From: Mycogone perniciosa
Taxonomy: Eukaryota; Ascomycota; Sordariomycetes; Hypocreales; Hypocreaceae
Length of the DNA stretch: 64,000 nucleotides
Direction: 5' to 3'
NCBI GenBank assembly: GCA_025331125.1
Contig: JAOALB010000075.1
Coordinates: 1-64,000, forward strand
Under the pieces are notes generated by a model. The model was not told the DNA's origin, searched no databases, and was given only the letters and a program-made list of their open reading frames with translations. The stretch's first letter is position 1; every line of letters starts with the position of its first letter. A program made the translations under genes and the position numbers. Shown in pieces: positions 13,601 to 24,029 of this stretch.

Positions 13601-15009
13601 GAAAAAAAAAACTCCAACGCCTCCAACCAATACAGACACACCCGACACCGCTGTCTGTTACAGAAAAACCATGCCCCAGACACTAAATAGATCAGCAAAC
13701 CACAGTCAGTCGGAAGAAAACCGCTAGACAATAACACCAAAGGGAGGGAACGGGAAGAATTAGGATTGGTTAGTTTAGCAAGCAGGAGGGCGATCATTGA
13801 CGCAAGGTAACAGAAGCCGTTTAGAAGTCCGTTTTTAGCTCATGGGTAGTGAGGCTGATCTGAATCTCTGGAGCAATTAATGCGTCCGAGTGGCATATCT
13901 AAACGGGATATGATGGACAATCTACATCCGTCCGTCTATCGCTGCCGCTGTGATCGTCGGCTTAGATCACATTGACATCCATCGCATATGGGGGTCCATC
14001 GCATATGGGGGTGTTCATCTTCATTCATCCTAGTATTTCATTCTACTATCTACTACTACGCGGCGATCCACCAGTCATGTGCACTTTGGCATTTCCAGAT
14101 GAAATGACTGTTGAAAAGTCCCTTGCATTGTCGGCCTGGCCCTACTTTCAGGAGAGATCCATCTGGATCGACATCCTAACACTTGGCAACAAACTTGACT
14201 TAATCCCTGGCAAAGGACAGTTCTTATGTGATGTCTTTAAATGCCAAGTTCAACCACTAACGTAAATTTTAGCCCAAGAAGAAAAGGGCCTTAGTCTAAA
14301 TTGAATAGGCATGTGCTCAAATAAGCTTACCAGGAGGATATCCACCAGTGGACGGACGCCCCTTACCCCGGCAGATATAAGTCTGGCCGAAAGGCCAATG
14401 GATCTCAGACGCACGTCGTGCCTTAGCGCTGGGAAAATGTCAACAGGATCAACACGGTCAAGGTCTGAGAGCTTTTAGCCTTTGAGAATTATGATAGCTC
14501 CAAATCTTCGGAGAGTGACGTCGCTTCGACAAATCTGCCCGTTGGTGATGTTCTTGACCTTGGCTTGGTCAGTTTACCGTAGCTCTCGGTGTGGTAGGAT
14601 GGCATCAAGGCGTATTGGAGTGAATGAAACGCTGGAACGCCTCTTCTAAGCCTCCGGGGTATGCAAGTAGTCTATAGTGTGAATGCCACGGGCGTAGGAT
14701 GTCGGTACAGGAGTTAGAACTGATGGTTGAGGTTCCCTCAGTTGTGGATCGATTGAGAAGAATGGCGGACTATTAGCTTAAACCTCAGGATAGTGAAGAG
14801 ATGATACAGTGAGTTAGGTATATTATCATAGAATTGTTGTAAATGCTGTTCAATCTGTTAAGTTGCACTTGCGTGTATCCTAATACAAGCCATCCAGATA
14901 CTCTGCAACTCTCTACAACGTGACCATCTCTATACTATTCAGAGCGCACTGTTCTTAGGACATGTAGCCAAAGTATTCATACTTGCTATAATTACGCTGA
15001 TATAGGGCA
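10626..15009. other. Gene-poor region
   Basis: I see no supportable gene in this 4.4 kb. Open frames are short and of low coding character. The only clear structure is a 17-base tandem duplication at 13978-14011. Confidence 0.55.
13978..14011. repeat. 17-base tandem duplication
   Basis: The unit TCCATCGCATATGGGGG occurs twice in direct succession without mismatch. It lies in gene-free DNA and is probably a simple local duplication. Confidence 0.7.
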
Positions 15010-15660
15010 ATGTCTCAGAACATCTACGATATACCTAGCTTCAAGGTCTACGAGGAAAGGATGGGCAGGTCACAGCGACTTGTCAACAACCTGATATGGA
15101 AGTGCCTGGGCGAGCTACTTCCCGAAGATGGCGAACTCGGGGGAATGCATGTTTTTGATGTGGGATTTAAATCAGGGCAATTTTTTTTTCGCTGGGTCGT
15201 TGACCAAGGGGCGAAGAACATGCTGGGTGCGGACTTGTCGCAGAATATGTTGGAAAATGTGCGAAAGCTGTCGAGAGCGACAACAACCAGAGCAACGGCG
15301 GTTATTATTCCGGTGATGCCGGTAATAACAATAGAACTGAAGCATGAGGATACGATTGTGTATAAATGGGTAGACCTGGATATGATCGAGCTCGAAGCGC
15401 AACTGCAACCTCACATACACTACAGACGAAAAGTTCCGGTCATTCAACGGCCACTACAAAGAAGGCCGGTGGGTAGGTAGTCACCAAGAGTAAAAAGGCA
15501 GCACCGTACGGCGATAACCAACATGACTGCTACCGGAGACGGGTTTGAAGTCACAGGATTTGCGAAGTGGTTGCCGATGCAGGAGGAATTGAACGCTGAG
15601 ACGGTGACGGAGAAGATGAGAGTCGACATGTATGGCATATCAGGAGATGTTATAGGCTGA
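15010..15660 (+). pseudogene. Decayed class I SAM-dependent methyltransferase
   Basis: The frame opening at 15010 begins MSQNIYDIPSF and continues through a stretch that matches the N-terminal part of class I methyltransferases of the small type-11 kind. The SAM-binding motif I, normally hydrophobic-D-x-G-x-G-x-G, reads VFDVGFKSGQF, so its glycines are mostly lost. The downstream motif LGADLSQNML is still clear. The middle of the fold after ELEAQLQ is missing. A short match (TDEKFRSFNGHYKEG) sits in another frame, and the original frame has a TAG at 15478-15480. After that stop the same frame resumes with family-like C-terminal sequence, QHRTAITN and then GFEVTGFAKWLP, to a TGA at 15658-15660. 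Lost motif, internal deletion, frame change and stop together make this a pseudogene. The family call comes from resemblance, not from a search. Confidence 0.7.
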
Positions 15661-17270
15661 GTTGCACCGTTCCGAGTTTCTGATACCATCTGGGAAAAGT
15701 GAAGTTTCAAGATTATTCTGACACCTGCGTTTGGTGCTGCGAATCTCTGGAAGTACAGAACATACCTATAATACCTATTCGTATTGTAATTGCGATGATG
15801 CTCTCGGCTCCGGTCTGGACTCTCTGTCCAGCCATCCGGGCTTACTGCAGTACTGGGTCGTGCTCAAGAAGAAGACTTTGGCAGCCACAGCACCGATCGA
15901 AGCTAACATGTCAATGAGAGTGCGGATTGGGGGTGCAACATCAGGAGTCCAGCAACTAGGATGGAGGATCGGCCATGTTAGACGGGGGATGTACTGTAGG
16001 TGATGGGAGAGAAGAGGTTTGAGAATCAGGGTGGAGAGTGGCCAATAGCCAGGGCCTCTTTGTAAGCAGAGAGTTTGAGCCCTCTCCGTGACGTCTCATA
16101 CCAAAGATACTGATGTTCGACACCAACCGCAATTCTTTACGCATGTAAACTTACCACATATCGGTCTATAGAAGACAACATGTGTCCGTTGTCGGTTGGG
16201 CTACCCTCTAACCGCTTTGCCGAGCTGGAACGAGTTCACTCGACCGGAGTGACACTTGACTGGGAGTGCCATTGTCAAGCTGGAGAGCGCTCTTGCTGTC
16301 ATCAAGGAACTTTTGCCTTCTCATTGACTCGTACGATAGCTAGTTCCAACTACCCCTTCGGTATTCACTGGGTGATACCACCAACTCAATCGCGAAACCG
16401 AAGAGCGCATTCAGTAATGTCCAGACGCGAGGCACTTCATCACCATCGCCAATGATAAGGACTGCTAGCTTGAGAGTGAGTCTGGCTCCCATCCCCGCTA
16501 CCATCATTGGCCAGAGTCGCCATGTTGACAGACATGTACGGAAAAGGCTCTTGGCAAGACTCTTACTCTACTATTCAATCCTGCGCGAAAGTTCAAAATG
16601 ACTCGCCCCCGATGCATCAACGGCAGCATCATGGGCACAATAGACACCTTAGGAGAGGCCCAGAAGCACTGTGAGCGCAGAAATCGCCCCACACAGTGGC
16701 CGACGACTTTGGAGCGATCAGGCAGTCTTGGGCGAGGTCATTGGCGACCAGGAGATATGGCGGGAGTGATGGGATGATACAGCCTCTAACTACAACTTGT
16801 CAAGCTTAACTCCTGGAGCGTGGGCTATTGTTGAGGCTGTCCTGGTGGGTAAGATTTTCGAGTTTGGCATTAGGCAGGCTACAACTTTACAGCAACCCCG
16901 TCCAAATGTACTAAAGAGGATAGTTTCTTTGACAAGCGCAACGATGAGCAAGTTTTGACAGAGGGGTCTCTCGAAGTTGGTGTCCCAGATAGTGTAAATG
17001 GCATTCCGTTGGAACTTTGGTGTCGCGATGAGAATGATGGTGATAGCGATAATCTACTTTCCAATATCCCATGGGACGTCCCCTTATAAAGTACCTTTTT
17101 GTTTTGGTATCACCGCGGGCATCCATTCAGACGTTGGAGACAGGTATTGCAAGACTACAACAAGATGGCATACCCTTTTGATGGACTTGGTTAGCATATT
17201 TCACACAAAGAATCTTAATTTCTCACTTCATTCCATCTTATCTGTAATTCAGGATGTCTTCTTTGTAATA
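15661..17270. other. Degenerate interval between two pseudogenes
   Basis: No intact gene is seen. One coding-like block on the plus strand, roughly 16868-17090, opens after a CATTAG acceptor-like site and reads hydrophilic sequence including IPLELWCRDENDGDSD before a TAA. Other frames near 16700-16860 also have protein-like stretches (GAWAIVEAVLVGKIFEFG). None joins into a full protein. These are probably remnants of one or two further decayed genes of unknown identity. Confidence 0.4.
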
Positions 17271-18160
17271 TTATCACACACCCAGCTTTTTCAAGGCCTC
17301 TTCAGCCGTCCTCCTCCACCCTTCCACCTTATCCTTCCTCTTTCCCCTCGGACAAACCTCCAGCAACGCCCTCACAAACCTCACTACCGTCCAAACCTGC
17401 TCTACATCAGCATTCCCGGGTTATTAAGCCCTCAAGGCGTGGATTTGCATCCCTTAGCCAAGCAAGTTAGGGATGAACGTTGATGGCACGAATGGAGCGC
17501 TACATATATTCGCGAACAAGACCAGTATGTAAATCTTACGGTCCCATGGGAGTCAAGGTCTTGAAAGGCTCACTCACCGGCCAGAGATTCTCTATATCGG
17601 ACTCCATCCAAAACGTATCCTCCAGCACTGGACCAGGGACTATCCTCCCATCTTCAGCAATTTGCAACCCTCCGATATGCTGCCGTTCATGCGTGTTCAG
17701 CTCAATCAGCATATCGGTTGCCTGTTTCACTAGACTTACTTTCATATCCTGGGAGCGTGACGCATATGTCTTATCCACACTCACACCATCCACCTTTTCC
17801 AATAGCGTGAACTCATACCCTGCTGGATTCCGCGTCGATGTATCAAACCGCAACCCGTATTCTCGCGCAGCCATTTCATGACAGCGACTTCATTTCCCGT
17901 CTAGATCCTAGCAATGTGCTTACCCGCCACCCGCAGCACAAGCGAAATCATCGACCCGTCGTCTTGATCCTTCACCACCCGCGCGGGATAACACACCCCA
18001 GACGCAGACAGGAAACTCAAGCACGCAAATGGAGCGGAAACTGTGACGCGACTTGCAGTGCTTGGATGGACGCCGGTAGGGGCAAATGCAGCGATCTGAG
18101 CAGGGCGTGAATAGTGGCGTCTGATAGCGCGGGTGGGAGATGATGCTGTGGCGTGCCCAT
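17270..18160 (-). pseudogene. Decayed aminoglycoside-phosphotransferase-like (APH family) gene
   Basis: Read on the minus strand from an ATG at 18160-18158, the sequence resembles fungal phosphotransferase-family (APH/choline-kinase fold) proteins, but in pieces. The N terminus (TPQHHLPPALSDATIHALL) runs into a frame change near 18050. The next block (LVLRVAGKHIARI) ends at a TAG near 17910. It is followed directly by family-like NEVAVMKWLRENTG, which again changes frame into RFDTSTRNPAGYEFTLLEK and VDGVSVDKTYA (open frame 17874-17536). A stop follows LTPMGP. Further matches (RSIRAINVHP, then LAWLRDANPRLEG) continue with stops to about 17270. The conserved catalytic loop HxDxxxxN was not found. 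Several independent disruptions make a sequencing artefact an unlikely sole explanation. Confidence 0.72.
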
Positions 18161-19331
18161 GGCGTTTGGTGATGGAGGGCATGAAGGTTGGCGGTAGTAT
18201 GTAGTAGCAGTGAGATCGATCGTCGCCCTACAGGCGTTTGTCTTACTAGTGTTGGCTTTGGGTGTTTGTTTCAGATGATCATGTGGAGTTTGTTTGTGGT
18301 GATCAAGCTAATGTAGGTTGAAGAAGAAGAGGGATGACTGTCTTATTTCCATCATGGTCTAAAACAGATCTTGCATAGGAGGTTGGAACTCCTCTATACC
18401 ATCCCACAGAGTAATCCTCCATACTCGTATAGTATTACTCCGCACCTAAGGAGGAGAGACAAGGAAACGTACGAATATGTATATTCGATTAGCCTATGGC
18501 TTACTACTACTACTTGGTACTCGTCGCACTGTCTGACTGCGTCCCTTGCCCAGCTGTCCTTATAGTATTGATTCCATTGGGTTTATTGGTTTCGACCTTT
18601 CCAATCTTCCAAGCAAAAAGCAAGTCTATTGTCCAATTCACATCCCCCCTCCCTTTGCCCCTCGAAAATGAAGTGCCTATGCAAATCACCCCCAGCCTTT
18701 TTGTTTTGAATGAATGATTCACCTCTCTGCAAATCCCGATATTTTGCGGGGGTTCCATCTTTTGATCGCCCTTTTTCAGATGCATATTAGCTATAACTCC
18801 ATGATTCAAATAAGACAAAACCTAGCGACCAGGTCGGTGGGTTCATCCCTTTAAACGCACGTGCCCCTTGCAGTAAACAAGTTTCAAGGCAATCGTATAA
18901 TTTGGGTTGTCATATTCGACAGAACATCGTCTCACACACTATTGAAGCACCATGTCATTTTGGTTGTGTTTTTTCCAGGATAGGTAGCAAGTAGTAGTCG
19001 CAGTAGTAGTGGTATTCATCTTCTTAAATCATGGCACCCATTTTCGTCAAACACATACAGACAAACCTCAGCTCCTTGCAAATGGGGGGTATTCATGCTA
19101 ATCAAACAAAAGAAGAAAAACAGCCTCCCTCACAACATGGCCGACGTAAAAAAACAAGGTAGTCCTGGTAAAAAATAAATGAAGAAAAATCCTCCGGCTC
19201 AATCCGACGTGAGACATCCCGCATATTTCACATAAAAGAAGAAAAAAAAGTTAAAGAGAAAGAGATTAGTAGAGAGTAATGGTATTGGTGTGTCAATCAT
19301 GCCAGTGTCCCTCCACACCTGTATCAGCAAC
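18161..19331. other. Intergenic, no gene seen
   Basis: This interval separates the phosphotransferase pseudogene start from the 3' end of the Ser/Pro-rich gene. It holds short open frames without coding character and AT-rich stretches, likely including the 3' untranslated region of the minus-strand gene on its right. Confidence 0.5.
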
Positions 19332-21521
19332 CTACGCATAGGAGTAGGCGGCTTCCTCAGATATCCGCACAATCTCGCAGAGACTGCGCATGAACAATAT
19401 GTCCGGGTCTTCGGCCTCCATGTCCACCATCCTCTCCTCCCCTGATCCAGTCTCAGCCATGAGTCTTGCCGTACCGATGAGCCGTCGGATGCACAGTAAT
19501 AATTCGGCTTGAATGCTTCGGACCGAAGCATCATGGCTCGATGAGGTAGATGGCTGGCTAATAGCCATCATTTCCTCCTTCGCCCATGGCGGGAGAGCTG
19601 AGCTCAGCCTCTTGGCAATGCGATTAGACGCGCCAGAGGCTAGACCTGGTGTCGGATTGAGACCAAGGAGAGATGCTGCTTTCTTGGGAATATCCTCATT
19701 TTGCGAGTCGCCAGCAGTGGGCGTACGTCGCCCATAGACTGATGGCGGAGGGTTGCGCGCAACAAGCGCCGAAATGTAGTTGTAAGCCACGATATGAGCA
19801 TACATTGCATCACAGATGTAGTCTGAGCAGCTTCCGAACACATTCTTGATTGAAGCCCACGGCTTGGGGGGTTCTAGAGAAATGGAACTGGGAGATGGTA
19901 GATTGCTTCCGATGGAACTGCGTGAGTCTCGCGACCTGTGGCTCGAGTGCGATCCCCGCTTCACGACTCTCCTCCACAAAGAGGTCTTGGACGTTGGCCC
20001 AGGTGATTGTGGAGGTGTGATGAGCGTGGCATCCACGCTTGGATGCCGGACCTTTTTCGAGTACGATCGGATCGTCTCAATCGTCAAGCTCGAAGAGAGA
20101 AGCATGGTCTCAGGAAAGCAGGCCGTAGAAATTCTAAGCGTTTCAATGACATCCGGTGGCAGAGGCATCACTCTGGCCAGCTCGTCACCTTGAAACGGTA
20201 GCGCATAAGGTTGATTACTCCCATGGAGCCAGGTTTGCACGCTGGAAAGCGGTGATGGAGGTGGTGATGGGCGGATGAAGACAGCGCTAGCCCTCTGCCA
20301 TGAATGCTGTGTCTCCGCAGTAGAAATGAGGTCATCATCAAGTTCGGAATCCTCATCACCAGCCAGCGACAGCTCCGTGGAGTGCGTTCCGCTTGGCGCC
20401 TTAGTAGTCATGTCTCCAGAACCACGGGAATGATGGATGGGAACAGGAGAACGACGTGCTTGTTGTTGTGAACGGATGAGAGCAGCACGATGCAAGGTGG
20501 ATGAAGAGGGAGAGTACTCTGTTTCCACGATGCTCGGAGCTTCTTGTTGTTTGGTAGCAGACTTTGGCCGCCAGGTGGTGTCAGCTATTGAGTTGCCTGA
20601 AGGCTGCTTCTGTAGCGTTTTGAGAGGTGCGCCACCGCCGACTGAATATGACTTCCGATGCAAAATGGTGATATTTGGTGGCCCGCGTAGGTCAGCTTGG
20701 TTGGGAGTGGCATCCAGGTCAATGTCCATCTTGGACAGCGATAAAGCTGGCCGCCGTGATGACAGTCGCGACGTTATGTCATAGTCACTCACATCATCGT
20801 CTTCACCATCTGAATCGTTGTCAATCCAGCTGCTCTCGTGGTGCAGTCTTTTTGGTGAGGCTGATGGCACTGGAGACGGCGGCTGTGAGCACTTGGATGA
20901 GGGCCTCCAATTAGTAGATGCCAGAGACGTTGCATTCGTCACAATAGATTGCTGTCGGACGCGAAAAGATGGGGGTTCAGCATCATACGTCGATGATGCC
21001 TCAGTGCCAGACAGCGAGTCCAGATCAGATGCTGTGTCGTCGGCCTGCAGCTCCTCCTGCTGGTCAATAAATGACACCATCGAGCTCTGTTCCTCGATGG
21101 CCCCGAGGGATTGCACACGCGCCGAAGCGGTTTGGTATGGTGACGGCGAAGACATCCTGTGAGGATACATGACTGCTCTCGATCTGGCGGCCATGTAGTC
21201 GGGTGTGATGGTAGGAATAGGTGCGCCGGCAGTCATACTCCTTGCCTCGAAAATCGCCTTGGACAGCTCCAGGTCCCGTGCCAGTACTTCGGGAAGGTAA
21301 TCGTCCACTCGCTGATCCATGCCCTCCTCAGGAGGCAATTGGCTCCGCAGACTCGAACAAGATGACGACAGTGTAAGTGGCAGCAGGCCCTTCATGCTCG
21401 AGACCGATCGCCTTGTGTGCAGGGCTGGGATCCTCCTGGTCGGTGCGCTTTCCGATGAATCGGGGATGCGATCTTGAAATCCAATTGGCGAGGTTGAAAT
21501 CCGAAACCCAGCCACGGGCAT
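19332..21521 (-). CDS. Ser/Pro-rich protein of unknown function, about 729 aa
   Basis: A single long exon encodes about 729 aa. The first 500 residues are low-complexity, rich in Ser, Pro, Thr and charged residues, with acidic clusters (DNDSDGEDDDVSDYD) and many SP/TP sites, as in a disordered regulatory protein. The C-terminal 200 residues look folded: they begin at PKPWASIKNVFGSCSDYICDAM, pass through a predicted helix (AHIVAYNYISALVARNP), and end with helical SIQAELLLCIRRLIGTAR and SLCEIVRISEEAAYSYA. I know of no named domain here. The frame stays open upstream of the first ATG to an acceptor-like CTCAG ending just before 21575, so a 5' exon may exist. One candidate begins with an ATG near 21729, but its donor would be an unusual GTCGGC. 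No membrane segment or signal peptide is seen. Confidence 0.75.
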   Translation of the reverse strand: MPVAGFRISTSPIGFQDRIPDSSESAPTRRIPALHTRRSVSSMKGLLPLTLSSSCSSLRSQLPPEEGMDQRVDDYLPEVLARDLELSKAIFEARSMTAGAPIPTITPDYMAARSRAVMYPHRMSSPSPYQTASARVQSLGAIEEQSSMVSFIDQQEELQADDTASDLDSLSGTEASSTYDAEPPSFRVRQQSIVTNATSLASTNWRPSSKCSQPPSPVPSASPKRLHHESSWIDNDSDGEDDDVSDYDITSRLSSRRPALSLSKMDIDLDATPNQADLRGPPNITILHRKSYSVGGGAPLKTLQKQPSGNSIADTTWRPKSATKQQEAPSIVETEYSPSSSTLHRAALIRSQQQARRSPVPIHHSRGSGDMTTKAPSGTHSTELSLAGDEDSELDDDLISTAETQHSWQRASAVFIRPSPPPSPLSSVQTWLHGSNQPYALPFQGDELARVMPLPPDVIETLRISTACFPETMLLSSSLTIETIRSYSKKVRHPSVDATLITPPQSPGPTSKTSLWRRVVKRGSHSSHRSRDSRSSIGSNLPSPSSISLEPPKPWASIKNVFGSCSDYICDAMYAHIVAYNYISALVARNPPPSVYGRRTPTAGDSQNEDIPKKAASLLGLNPTPGLASGASNRIAKRLSSALPPWAKEEMMAISQPSTSSSHDASVRSIQAELLLCIRRLIGTARLMAETGSGEERMVDMEAEDPDILFMRSLCEIVRISEEAAYSYA

Positions 21522-21575
21522 TGAGACTGCTTCTCCACGACCACCCGAGGGCCTTTGCCTAAGAGCCCGGGCAAG

Positions 21576-22644
21576 CTGAGAATGGGGGATTGTCCGATGT
21601 TATACGGGTAGAAATCTCCTGCCGGATGAATAACTGCCGACGGGGAGCAGCAGCGCCAGAAGCGGGCTATGTATGATATTATGTATTCGCGATTTGTACA
21701 GTAAAAGCAAGACAGAATCACAGTCAGACATCAGCAGGGGAGGGAGAGTGCTTATTAGGACAATGTCGCACACACCAGAGGGGCTTCAGGGAGATTGATG
21801 GTTTAGTAAAAAAACAAAAGGGTGAGTTTTGTTTCTGGTCGAGTGGGCAAGGCAAGACACGGGGAATAGCTAAACGAGAGCGTGATAGAGAGAAGATGCC
21901 GCATATGCATACACACAATGACCCGGGCCAATCCACGACAGCTGCAGGATCAGAAAGCTTTCGGAGGGTGGGCGTCGCGATGAGGGTCTCGAGAAGGGTG
22001 GCGGCGTCCTTGTTGGTGGCACAGCTGAAAGAAGCAAAACCTTGATGCAGGGTGGGTGTGTGCAAAAGCAACATATGGCTCTAGGCTGCTGTAGGGCCAT
22101 CGTTCGACCGAGACTTGCATACTATTGGCCTCCGTGATAGGAAAAAGCAAATATGGCCAACCAACCGCGGACCCATGCTTGGACACCCGCATGGCCTTGC
22201 ATGATCGGGAAGTTGAACCGCGAGCATCCCGCGTTTTGTCGTATGTCTCTGAAGGCTCTTTCGCACTTCAGTCCGAACGAGGGAACGAGAGACGCTGGGG
22301 GAAAGGTTTCAGCTTTCCAGGCGCGCGTGCTGGGGCAACATCCTCGTATGGTATGCGCACTCCCTCTCTAGGTCCCATTCATGATTCACGAATCCCCTTT
22401 GACCAACTGCTTCAACAAGGGCGCACTTGTGAGAGCAGTTGCAACTAGTCGTTGGGCGCGACTCTGTGAGCGTGGAGACTATCCGCGTCCTACGCCGTAT
22501 AACTGCCGGTGCCAGACACATAACACGGAAGTTTTCCATAGGCGTTCTGTACGAACCGTACTCGTACACTCATGCCGTGTCCGCATTAGTGTGAGAAATT
22601 CGACGCCTATGCTTCGGCTCCCGCGACAATAGGGAGGCGGGAGG
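21576..22644. other. Intergenic, possible 5' leader
   Basis: This interval lies upstream of the 729-residue minus-strand protein and downstream of the next minus-strand gene. It probably contains the leader and possibly a small first exon of the former. No separate gene is supported. Confidence 0.45.
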
Positions 22645-23542
22645 TTAAATGAAGGACGCCTGTTTCCCGGATACTGGCATCTCGCAGTTCTTGGTCGCCT
22701 GGGACGAGATAACCTCGTGCAACCCCAGTCCCGGCGCCCGCAGGAACGGCGATCGCTCTGTGTTAATACTCGTAGAGGTACGTGGTATCTCATGCCGTGG
22801 CTGAGACTTTGCGCCAGCAACTGAGTCTGCATAGGGAGTACTGATTGATAGTCGTCTCTCTACCATGTTGGGATCAAAAGCTAGCCCAGCCCGATGCATT
22901 AACAAGGGCTGCAACATGGCTGTGGTGTTCCTGGTCGTCATCAGGGAGAATCAGAGTGCTAGTCAACTTTGCCAGACAGCATCTCGTGCAATGATGGGTC
23001 TCTAGACCCTGCCCAGGCATATCCATGGCCTGCCGTCACGATGTCTGTGACACAGCACTTTGGAGAGAGACCAAGGGTGCTAGAGAGGCTGTGGATTGCT
23101 CGGACGACAGACTCGGAGGCAGATAGGGCAAAGAACAGGCCAGTCAGCAGCACCACGGGGTTCAACGCAAGGGGACTCCATTCCCATCGTAACAACACCC
23201 CGTGAAGGAAAAACAACAATAGTGACAACACAGGGACGCTGTCACGCCTGGGTCCCACCAGCCTAGTTGATATCAAAGTAGGTACGAGTACTAATACTTC
23301 GTACTCCGTACGGAGACAGAAGATTCCGCATTGGCGGGACATTTGGTTGCGACAACGTGTTTGCTAATGCCAAAGCTGCCTAGGACAGTGGAGATGGTGA
23401 TAGAAAGAGAAGAGACTCCTGTGGCTGTGGTTAGAATCAGGACGCTGGAGCCTAAAACGGCCATGTTCACGGGTTCAACGGGCACGCTAAACACTTCTCC
23501 AGGGCTCCAGTCCGCCTCACACGTTAGTGGTACGGGGTCCAT
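22645..23542 (-). CDS. Probable small membrane protein, three exons, first intron unresolved
   Basis: Three coding blocks lie in a row on the minus strand. Block one (23542 to about 23310) starts MDPVPLTCEADW and has a hydrophobic stretch (VNMAVLGSSVLILTTATGV). Block two (23262-22968) has two likely membrane segments (VLSLLLFFLHGVLL and NPVVLLTGLFFALSA) and ends GSRDPSLHEMLSGK. Block three (22908-22645) is a hydrophilic tail containing NMVERRLSISTPYADS and ending SGKQASFI. The second intron (22909-22967, GTTGAC to TTGCAG) keeps phase. The first intron does not: clear donors in block one are phase 0, while acceptors before block two need phase 2. Either a splice site is misread, a base is missing, or the gene is damaged. 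That intron region also carries a perfect CTCCGTACGGAG palindrome. No family recognised. Confidence 0.5.
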
Positions 23543-24029
23543 TAGAGGTCATTAGAGGCCTGGAGAGCGGCGAAGGGATAACGACGGCACTGAAAAGGGA
23601 TTTCTCTCCACTGTACTTCATCCATACAGCGGCTTTAGTTGAGGTCAGTTGAGGCACCTCCAGGTTGCAATCAAGCATCATATTTTCTTTTTCTTCTGGA
23701 GTGGCTGCATGTCATTTTTTTTGTTCTCTCATATTGACAGTTGTGAGAACTGACACTCGAATAAGGAACACAGCCGTCACGCACACGTGTTTTTACGAAG
23801 CTAATTATTCGTTGGACTTGAATTTTGGTAGTACGAGTAGTTGTCGTTTTTCTGAGGATGCGCCCTGAACCACAGCGTTTGCGGCGTCTGAGCGTCCCGC
23901 GCCTTTTTTTCCCGTCGTATCAGAAGCAGATTTCTTTTTTTTTCTCTTGAACTAGTGACCAGAAAGTGTTCCAACGAACCACTGACATCTATCTGATTTT
24001 TTCTATCAACGCCATTCTCAAAGAACAAA
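23543..24029. other. Intergenic promoter region
   Basis: This divergent spacer lies between the minus-strand membrane-protein gene and IPI3. It contains T-rich tracts near 23930 shortly before the IPI3 start. No gene is seen. Confidence 0.5.

Noticed and set aside
17480..17881. 133-residue plus-strand frame
   Set aside because: It is the antisense shadow of the phosphotransferase pseudogene, whose minus-strand reading matches the family.
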